DNA of 9,864 nucleotides from positions 1-9,864 of the forward strand of contig JAGCYR010000104.1 of the NCBI GenBank assembly GCA_017960705.1. Reading direction: 5' to 3'. Below, piece by piece: positions 5,365 through 9,864 of the stretch. A program made the translations under genes and the position numbers. The stretch is from Clostridia bacterium (GTDB lineage Bacteria > Bacillota > Clostridia > Oscillospirales > CAG-272). Every line of letters begins with the position of its first letter. Position 1 is the first letter of the stretch. A model generated the notes under the pieces. It was not told the DNA's origin. It made no database searches and saw only the letters and a list, made by a program, of their open reading frames with translations.

Positions 5365-5561
5365 TTTTACTCCTTGACGTGAAGTTTTTGCTCCGCAAAA
5401 GTGAAGTTATTTCATAGTGAAGTTGTTCGCATCGCTCACAGTGAAGTGAAGTTCGCCTTTTCGCAACCGCAACTTGCGCCGGAGGCGCAAACTTCACTGC
5501 CGCAGGCAACTTCACTTGCTCCGCAAACTTCACTCGCCGTCAGGCGAACTTCGTTGTCAAA
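5365..5561. repeat. Hairpin array B2 (GTGAAGTT / AACTTCAC, mirrored), left copy
   Basis: Plus-strand word GTGAAGTT at 5379-5386, 5401-5408, 5417-5424 and 5446-5453; reverse complement AACTTCAC at 5490-5497, 5508-5515 and 5526-5533, with a degenerate AACTTCG at 5547-5553. Hairpins between them: TTTTGC-TCC-GCAAAA (5386-5400), TTGCGCC-GGA-GGCGCAA (5474-5490), TGCC-GCA-GGCA (5498-5508), TTGC-TCC-GCAA (5516-5526) and TCGCC-GTCA-GGCGA (5534-5547). It contains the ribosome binding site of the PH-like membrane gene. Its right end is cut inside the palindrome arm, where it meets the stop codon of four-helix-bundle gene 2. Confidence 0.9.
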
Positions 5562-5921
5562 TCACGGAGCGACGTTCTTTTTTGCCGTAGTGATGGATTT
5601 AACCAGCATACGTCTGATTACTCCGCATTCTTGCAAAAGGCAATTGGCAATTTCTTCCGTTATCGAGTTTGAACCGTTTAACAATTCCACCCAATATTCG
5701 GTCTCTTCACATTCTTTCAGCGCTATATGCAACTTGTTGATAAAGTCGGCTTTGCTCGCCGCGTAGTTTGCTTCGTGAATATTGGCGCCGATTGAGGTCG
5801 AACTGCGTATCACTTGATTTACAATAACACCTCTGCCTTTGCGCGTATCAACGTTATCGCAAATGGATATAACTTTCAGCGCAAACGCTTTTGATCGTAT
5901 TCTCAATTCCGAATCTTTCAT
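5562..5921 (-). CDS. Four-helix-bundle protein, S23 / 23S rRNA intervening-sequence family (copy 2)
   Basis: A 119-residue protein of the same family as the gene at 526-879. The core RSSTSIGANIHEANYA (about residues 39-54) and SKADFINKLHIALKECEET are nearly identical to that copy, and both end in TAKKN. The family makes basic helical bundles that may bind nucleic acid; the role of stand-alone members is unknown. ATG at 5921-5919 follows AAGGAG at good spacing; this start region is part of the direct repeat. The TGA stop comes from the truncated palindrome arm at the edge of array B2, giving the short added tail VAP absent from copy 1. The frame is exactly bracketed, start codon to stop codon, by the two copies of array B. 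It is less GC-rich than rlmD. No reverse transcriptase, template repeat or rRNA is nearby, so an Avd or rRNA-insertion role has no local support. Confidence 0.92.
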   Translation of the reverse strand: MKDSELRIRSKAFALKVISICDNVDTRKGRGVIVNQVIRSSTSIGANIHEANYAASKADFINKLHIALKECEETEYWVELLNGSNSITEEIANCLLQECGVIRRMLVKSITTAKKNVAP

Positions 5922-6118
5922 TTTTACTCCTTGACGTGAAGTTTTTGCTCCGCAAAAGTGAAGTTATTTCATAGTGAAGTTGTTCGCATCGCTCACAGTG
6001 AAGTGAAGTTCGCCTTTTCGCATCCGCAACTTGCGCCGGAGGCGCAAACTTCACCGCCGCAGGCAACTTCACTTGCTTCGCAAACTTCACTCGCCGTCAG
6101 GCGAACTTCGTTGTCGAA
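5922..6118. repeat. Hairpin array B1 (GTGAAGTT / AACTTCAC, mirrored), right copy
   Basis: Same 197-bp structure as 5365-5561, offset by 557 bp. Four single-base differences are seen over the whole repeat (in a CGCAACCGC/CGCATCCGC stretch, ACTGCCG/ACCGCCG, GCTCCGC/GCTTCGC and GTCAAATCA/GTCGAATCA). It carries the ribosome binding site of four-helix-bundle gene 2 at one edge. At the other it codes for the last residues of RlmD, whose TGA stop (6089-6087) lies in a GTGAAGTT spacer read on the minus strand. Confidence 0.9.
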
Positions 6119-7487
6119 TCAGTCGGCAGACTGATTCGACGTGCGCCGTGCGCGGGAACAGGTCGACGGGCGTGATCGTGGAGAACTCGTATCCTCGTTT
6201 TGCAAGAAACGCCACGTCCCGCGCCAGCGTTTCGGGGTTGCACGAGATATAGACGATCTTCGGGATCCCACGGTTTGCAAGGAACGAGAGCAGTTTCTCG
6301 TCGCAGCCCTTGCGCGGGGGATCGAGCACCACGGCGTCGGGGCGAAGCTCTTTTCCGAGTTCGCTTTCCGCGCCCGCGAGCAGTTTCTCGGTATCGGTCG
6401 CGTCGCCCGCGAAAAAGACAGCGTTTTTGATCCCGTTGCGCTTGGCGTTTTCGTTTGCGCAGCGTACGGCGTCGGGTACGATCTCGATCCCGATCACCTC
6501 GCGCACCGCGTCCGCCATCGAGAGCCCGATGCTCCCGACCCCGCAGAACAGGTCGAGCAGAGTTTCGTTACCGTTGAAGTCCGCGATCTCCTTCGCCTTA
6601 TTGTAGAGCAGTTCGGCGGCGTCGCGGTTGACCTGATAGAACGAGGCGGCGGAAAACGAGAGTTCCACCCCCGCGAGCGCGTCGGTGATCCCGTCCTTGC
6701 CCCACAGCGTTTTGTATTCGTCTCCGCAGATGACGTTGGTTTTCTCGCGGTTGACGTTGATCCCGATCCCGACGAGGGCGGGGAAGCGGTCGGTCAGCTC
6801 CCGTACCACCTCGTCGGCGTGCGGGAGCGAATCTCCGTTCAGAACGAAGGTCAACAGCACCTCTTTTTCGTCTTTGGAAGCGCGGAGATAGATATGCCGG
6901 AGCAGCCCCGTGTGCGTTTCTTCGTCGTAGGGCGCGATCCTGTATTTTTTGATCTGTTCCGCGATCCCGTCGAGGATCTCCCCGAAGAGGGGCGGCTGCA
7001 GGGGGCATTTTCTCGCGTCGGTCACGCGGTGGCTCTTGGGGGCGAAAAAACCGATCACCGGCTCGTCACAGCTGCCGGTCACGGGATATTGCGCCTTGTT
7101 GCGGTAGCCCGCGGTCTTCCCGGTCGCCAGCACCGGCGCCACCTGTGCGTCGGGGAGCCCCGCCCGCCGGAACGCCGCCAGAACCGAGCCGCGTTTCAAC
7201 TCCAACTCGTGCGCGTACGTGATCGCTCTGTACGCGCACCCGCCGCATCCGCGCGCGGGGCAGGGGTCGGGCGTGGGAAGCCGATGGGGAGAGGGAGACA
7301 GGATCTTTTCCAGCCGCCCGACGGCGTAGTTTTTCGCGATCTTGATGATCTTCACCGTCACGCGGTCGCCGTCCACCGCCCCGGAAACGAACGTGACCAG
7401 ATCCCCGATCCTTCCCACCCCGTAGCCGAGGTTGTTGAGGTCGGTTATCGTCAGTTCGTAGATTTCGTTCTTTTTGACGCCGTCCAT
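6087..7487 (-). CDS. rlmD: 23S rRNA (uracil-5-)-methyltransferase, RlmD/RumA type
   Basis: A 466-residue enzyme of the TrmA/RumA family that uses S-adenosylmethionine to make 5-methyluridine in 23S rRNA (U1939-type sites; some Gram-positive members also modify U747). In order: an N-terminal TRAM domain (about 1-60); an Fe-S cluster site with Cys76, Cys81, Cys84 and Cys161 (CxxxxCGGC and RKCPLQ); FYQVN at 283-287; SAM motif LLDLFCGVGSIG at 310-321; LDPPRKGC at 388-395; catalytic Cys416 in ISCNPETLARD; and the general base Glu451 in FPRTAHVES. The ATG at 7487 has GGAAGG five bases upstream; the frame extends to 7550 but only over the preceding gene's end. It lies 19 bp after the peptidase gene, probably one operon. 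Oddity: everything from V450 on is encoded by a palindrome and then by hairpin array B1, so the C-terminal strand appears to have been rewritten while remaining plausible (VCRLIRQ versus the usual TVVLL-like end). Confidence 0.93.
   Translation of the reverse strand: MDGVKKNEIYELTITDLNNLGYGVGRIGDLVTFVSGAVDGDRVTVKIIKIAKNYAVGRLEKILSPSPHRLPTPDPCPARGCGGCAYRAITYAHELELKRGSVLAAFRRAGLPDAQVAPVLATGKTAGYRNKAQYPVTGSCDEPVIGFFAPKSHRVTDARKCPLQPPLFGEILDGIAEQIKKYRIAPYDEETHTGLLRHIYLRASKDEKEVLLTFVLNGDSLPHADEVVRELTDRFPALVGIGINVNREKTNVICGDEYKTLWGKDGITDALAGVELSFSAASFYQVNRDAAELLYNKAKEIADFNGNETLLDLFCGVGSIGLSMADAVREVIGIEIVPDAVRCANENAKRNGIKNAVFFAGDATDTEKLLAGAESELGKELRPDAVVLDPPRKGCDEKLLSFLANRGIPKIVYISCNPETLARDVAFLAKRGYEFSTITPVDLFPRTAHVESVCRLIRQRSSPDGE
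6113..6140. repeat. 12-bp-arm palindrome within the 3' end of rlmD
   Basis: Arm GTCGAATCAGTC at 6113-6124, loop GGCA, and exact reverse complement at 6129-6140. It matches the palindrome at 1065-1091 apart from one base per arm and the centre. It codes for residues 450 to about 459 of RlmD, including the catalytic Glu451. One arm may be the native rlmD sequence and the other an inverted copy brought in by the array. There is no U-tract, so a standard terminator is unlikely. Confidence 0.85.
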
Positions 7488-7506
7488 GTTCGCCTTCCGT
7501 CGTTTT

Positions 7507-9243
7507 TCAGTTAAGCGCCGCGACGATGGTCGCGTAGGTCGCCCGGTCAAAGGGGGAACTGATCCCCGCCTCGTAGAGGACCTCGAGGAACCCGAGCGCG
7601 GGGTCGGTCGTCACAAGGATCTCGTACGCCCCGACGGCGGCGGCAAACCCTTCGTCGATCGCCTTCGCGTAGAGCGCGAGCGCGGGGATCGCGGACGCGG
7701 CGTAGCTGATATAGTACCCCGGCGCCTCCATCACGACGTAGTGCCAGTAGATCTCGGGCGCGTAGCCGAGCGCGTCCTTCACCGTTTCGTATCCGCCGTA
7801 CGCGTCGCAGAGAGAGACCAGAACGCCGTCGAGTTCCTCGGGGGTCAGCTCGTCAAGGTGCGTGTAGACGTAGGTCTCGAAATCGTTGACCAGCGAGGCG
7901 GTCAGGATCGTGGTCAGAATGTCGTAGACCTTGTATTCCGCGACGGCGTGGGCGATCGCGGCGTAGGTCGGCTCGGCGTTTGCAAACCGGTACGCGAACA
8001 GGAACTCGTCCCCCTGCGATTGGGTCTCCGCGAGGTCGTAGGGGATCGAATCGCCGCCGTCGTCGCACTTGGTCGCGGCGTAATAGTGCCCGAATTCGTG
8101 AACGAACGCGTCGGTCGCGTGGTATCCCGGACCGAAATAGATGATCGGCGTATCAAAATCGGGGAAGTAGGTCGTGAACGCGCCTTTGTAGGCGTCTCCC
8201 TCGACGTAATAGTAGTTCTGTCGGTCCCAAAAATCACGGTAGGTCGAGAGGAAGTCCGGCGCGATCTCCCCGACAGAGGCGGCGTAGCGCCCGACCACGT
8301 TGATATAGTCGTTCCGCACGTCCCCGAACAGGTAGTTGTAGAACTTGAGATAGTCCGAAGCAGAAAGCGACGCGAACGAGAGTTGACCCCCCGCCGCCTT
8401 CGCCGAAAGGTCCGAGAGCCGGGACGTCAGCGTCTCGCAGAAGAGCGCGCGGAGAGTCGCGGCGTCGGCGGGGGTATAGTCGCGCCCGTAGATCTCGGGA
8501 TAGGCGTATTCCATGTAGTTTTCGTACCCGTAGAGTTCCGCCAGCCGATCGTTGTTCTTTGCCAGTTCAAGGAACAGCCGCGCCGATTCGGGATAGAAGT
8601 CTTTGTCCTTGTCGGAGAGTGCGCGGAACGCGGCGACGAGCTCTGCGTTTTCGGCTACCAGCGCCGTGTTTTCCTCGGTAGACCCCGCGGCGTAGCGGAG
8701 CGCTTCGTCGATCTCCTCCTGCGTCCACCCGTCGTAGAATCGTTCCGAGAAAGGAGAGTTCCAGAGCGTTTCGTACATCCGGTCGATCCGCGCGCCGAGG
8801 TCGGAATAGAGTTCGTTCAGGTACAGATACGCCGCCTCGGTCAAGGGGTCGGTAAGATCGCAGCACCAGAGGACGTAAACGATCTCCGCCTGCGTCCGGA
8901 TGCGGGCGAGCGCGTCCTCGGTGAGCCTGGTATAGAGCAGATCGAACGCCTCGTAGTCGGTCCCCTCTTCGAGCAGACGGTCGAGCTCGTCGAAATCGGA
9001 AAGGATCCGATCGACTTCCGCCCGCGTGAGATCATAGACCAGGTCGTTTCGTCCGACGGTGACTTTCTTGTTTGCCGACAGCCGCGAAAGAACATCCCCG
9101 ACGTCGAGCGGATCGAGCGGTTCGGTCACCGCGGCGGTGGTCGGGACGGTCGTCCCCGTTCCCGCCTTCGAACCGAAGGAGCAAGAGACCGCCGCCGTCA
9201 TCAGCAGGAGCAAAAGCAGTACGGCTACGATGCGTTTCATCAT
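7507..9243 (-). CDS. Predicted lipoprotein zinc metallopeptidase, M3 / oligoendopeptidase F-like
   Basis: A 578-residue protein with a signal peptide (MMKRIVAVLLLLLLMTAAVS) and a lipobox-like AVSC with Cys21, then a Thr/Pro-rich linker (about 27-44), so it is likely exported and membrane-anchored. The catalytic domain is helical. Zinc site HEFGH is at 382-386, with H382 and H386 as ligands and E383 catalytic; Glu406 in DLAETQSQGDEF is the likely third ligand, matching the ExxSxxxE pattern of M3 peptidases. The C-terminal region has YYISYAASAIPALALY, the Tyr-rich segment typical of oligoendopeptidase F, where Tyr residues contact the substrate. It probably cleaves oligopeptides outside the cell. 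Most M3 enzymes are cytoplasmic, so the lipoprotein signal is unusual but known in Clostridia-like genomes. ATG at 9243 follows GAGGAAAG; an ATG immediately downstream is an alternative. It is followed after 19 bp by rlmD. Confidence 0.88.
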   Translation of the reverse strand: MMKRIVAVLLLLLLMTAAVSCSFGSKAGTGTTVPTTAAVTEPLDPLDVGDVLSRLSANKKVTVGRNDLVYDLTRAEVDRILSDFDELDRLLEEGTDYEAFDLLYTRLTEDALARIRTQAEIVYVLWCCDLTDPLTEAAYLYLNELYSDLGARIDRMYETLWNSPFSERFYDGWTQEEIDEALRYAAGSTEENTALVAENAELVAAFRALSDKDKDFYPESARLFLELAKNNDRLAELYGYENYMEYAYPEIYGRDYTPADAATLRALFCETLTSRLSDLSAKAAGGQLSFASLSASDYLKFYNYLFGDVRNDYINVVGRYAASVGEIAPDFLSTYRDFWDRQNYYYVEGDAYKGAFTTYFPDFDTPIIYFGPGYHATDAFVHEFGHYYAATKCDDGGDSIPYDLAETQSQGDEFLFAYRFANAEPTYAAIAHAVAEYKVYDILTTILTASLVNDFETYVYTHLDELTPEELDGVLVSLCDAYGGYETVKDALGYAPEIYWHYVVMEAPGYYISYAASAIPALALYAKAIDEGFAAAVGAYEILVTTDPALGFLEVLYEAGISSPFDRATYATIVAALN

Positions 9244-9271
9244 TCGTCTTTCCTCACGGTTTTTTGTCGTT

Positions 9272-9360
9272 TCTTCATTAGCGTTAGCGCCGCCGGCGCG
9301 TCTTCATTCCTTCACTCGCCCGCTTGCGGGCGTCTTCATCGGGGCGAAGCCCGTCTTTAT
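9272..9360. repeat. Hairpin array D (TCTTCAT spacers), without four-helix-bundle gene
   Basis: Plus-strand word TCTTCAT at 9272-9278, 9301-9307 and 9333-9339, with variants CCTTCAC at 9309-9315 and TCTTTAT at 9354-9360. Hairpins: GCGCC-GCC-GGCGC (9287-9299), CGCCCGC-TT-GCGGGCG (9317-9332) and GGGC-GAA-GCCC (9342-9352). All words point the same way. The array fills the gap between the radical SAM gene and the peptidase gene. The final degenerate word supplies the TAA stop of the radical SAM gene. No T-tract follows the stems in the transcribed direction. Confidence 0.75.
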
Positions 9361-9864
9361 TTTTTCAGCACTCCCGTCAGATCGAACGGCGGGATAAAGC
9401 TCTCCTCCGCCGACTCGCGCTCCTGCGTGTACCCGCGCGCGACGCCGAGCGAAACGGCGTGGTCGACGAACGAGGAATATTCCCGGTCGGTTACCCGCCG
9501 GTCGAGCGGAGAGGATAGTCCCGGCTGCGGGGTGTACTGCCGCATCAGACTGTAGATCGCGTCGTTCCCAGAGAGACGGAAGACCCTTGAAAGCGCGGTT
9601 TTGGCTTCGAGCAAACGTCCGGGGAGCAGAAGCAGCCGGACGACCGTCCCCCGGAGCAAGCGCCCGTCGGGGGCAAAGACCGGTTCGCCCGAGATCTCAA
9701 GCATCCGTTCGATCGCGGCGAGCGCGATTTCGGGATAGTCCGGCGCGTGAGAATACTCCCGCGCGATCTCGGGTTTCGCGTACTTGAAATCGGGGAGAAA
9801 AATATCGGCGTACCCGCGCAACGCGTCGAGGGTCTCGACCGTCTCGTATCCGCCTGTGTTCCAC
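9357..9864 (-). CDS. Radical SAM protein, PflX-like (C-terminal part; 5' end outside window)
   Basis: The last 168 codons of a longer gene, open to the right edge; an ATG or alternative start within the window would be internal. The visible part starts WNTGGYETVETLDALRGYAD, then IFLPDFKYAKPEIAREYSHAPDYPEIALAAIERM, RGTVVRLLLLPG, SLMRQYTPQPG and FIPPFDLTG. This matches the C-terminal half of COG1313/PflX-type proteins, cytoplasmic radical SAM enzymes related to pyruvate formate-lyase activase whose substrate is unknown. The CxxxCxxC cluster motif would lie outside the window and cannot be checked. The common RHLVLP motif is degenerate here (VRLLLLPG lacks the His). The TAA stop overlaps the first word of array D. 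The function beyond family is uncertain. Confidence 0.88.
   Translation of the reverse strand, partial: WNTGGYETVETLDALRGYADIFLPDFKYAKPEIAREYSHAPDYPEIALAAIERMLEISGEPVFAPDGRLLRGTVVRLLLLPGRLLEAKTALSRVFRLSGNDAIYSLMRQYTPQPGLSSPLDRRVTDREYSSFVDHAVSLGVARGYTQERESAEESFIPPFDLTGVLKK

Larger units (their letters stand above)
5361..6140 (-). mobile_element. Composite cassette B: palindrome, array B1, four-helix-bundle gene 2, array B2
   Basis: An inferred unit. Two 204-bp direct repeats (5361-5564 and 5918-6121, constant offset 557, four mismatches, no gaps) flank the four-helix-bundle reading frame. Each repeat runs from a start codon, through AAGGAG and the 197-bp array, to a TCA that is a stop codon (TGA, minus strand) in the left copy and lies inside the palindrome in the right copy. 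The outer right end is the 12-bp-arm palindrome in the rlmD tail. There is no transposase or recombinase. The near identity of the repeats implies recent duplication or ongoing gene conversion. Confidence 0.5.

Noticed and set aside
6141..7514. 457-codon open frame on the plus strand opposite rlmD
   Set aside because: Shadow of rlmD, which has all catalytic motifs on the minus strand; the antisense translation has no recognisable domain.
7474..9555. 693-codon open frame on the plus strand across the peptidase gene
   Set aside because: It is antisense to a clear metallopeptidase with signal peptide and HEFGH site. Its translation is Arg/Val-rich low-information sequence with no motifs, as expected from the opposite strand of GC-rich coding DNA.

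Overview
The window looks like a chromosomal piece of an uncultured anaerobic member of the Bacillota (Clostridia-like). The evidence is a GC-rich background, strong AGGAG-type ribosome binding sites, an Fe-alcohol dehydrogenase, a GGDEF protein, a PflX-type radical SAM protein and an M3-like lipoprotein peptidase. The taxonomic call is an inference from gene content only. All eleven supported genes lie on the minus strand, so transcription runs from the right end to the left. I see no convincing plus-strand gene, tRNA, rRNA or CRISPR.

In transcription order: a PflX-like radical SAM protein (5' end outside the window, 9864-9357), a solo hairpin array D, an M3-like lipoprotein metallopeptidase (9243-7507), and a 23S rRNA uracil-5-methyltransferase, rlmD (7487-6087). 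Then comes a composite block: a palindrome, hairpin array B1, a four-helix-bundle (S23/IVP family) gene, a near-identical array B2, and a small PH-like membrane protein gene. Next are array C, a predicted lipoprotein (4653-4099) and a short array E. A tight four-gene run follows: SAM methyltransferase, small membrane protein, membrane GGDEF diguanylate cyclase and flavodoxin-fold NAD(P)H reductase. Then a second composite block: palindrome, array A, a second four-helix-bundle gene and array A'. The window ends in the first 136 codons of an iron-containing alcohol dehydrogenase.

The notable signal is a family of hairpin arrays that fill most intergenic gaps. Each array alternates a constant spacer word (RTGAATTG in A, A' and C; GTGAAGTT in B1 and B2; ATGAAGA in D; GATAT in the short E) with short hairpins of differing sequence. 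In A and B the spacer switches to its reverse complement halfway through, so the whole array can fold as one branched structure. Two arrays carry a four-helix-bundle gene and share a homologous outer end: a 33-bp segment with 29 matches plus a 12-13 bp armed palindrome. Array B is duplicated with 4 differences in about 200 bp, exactly around the four-helix-bundle reading frame, giving a 557-bp period. The stop codons of four genes lie inside array-related sequence, and the end of rlmD, including the codon for its catalytic Glu, lies in the palindrome. I infer a non-autonomous, possibly mobile 'hairpin array plus four-helix-bundle protein' cassette. The sequence alone proves neither mobility nor function.
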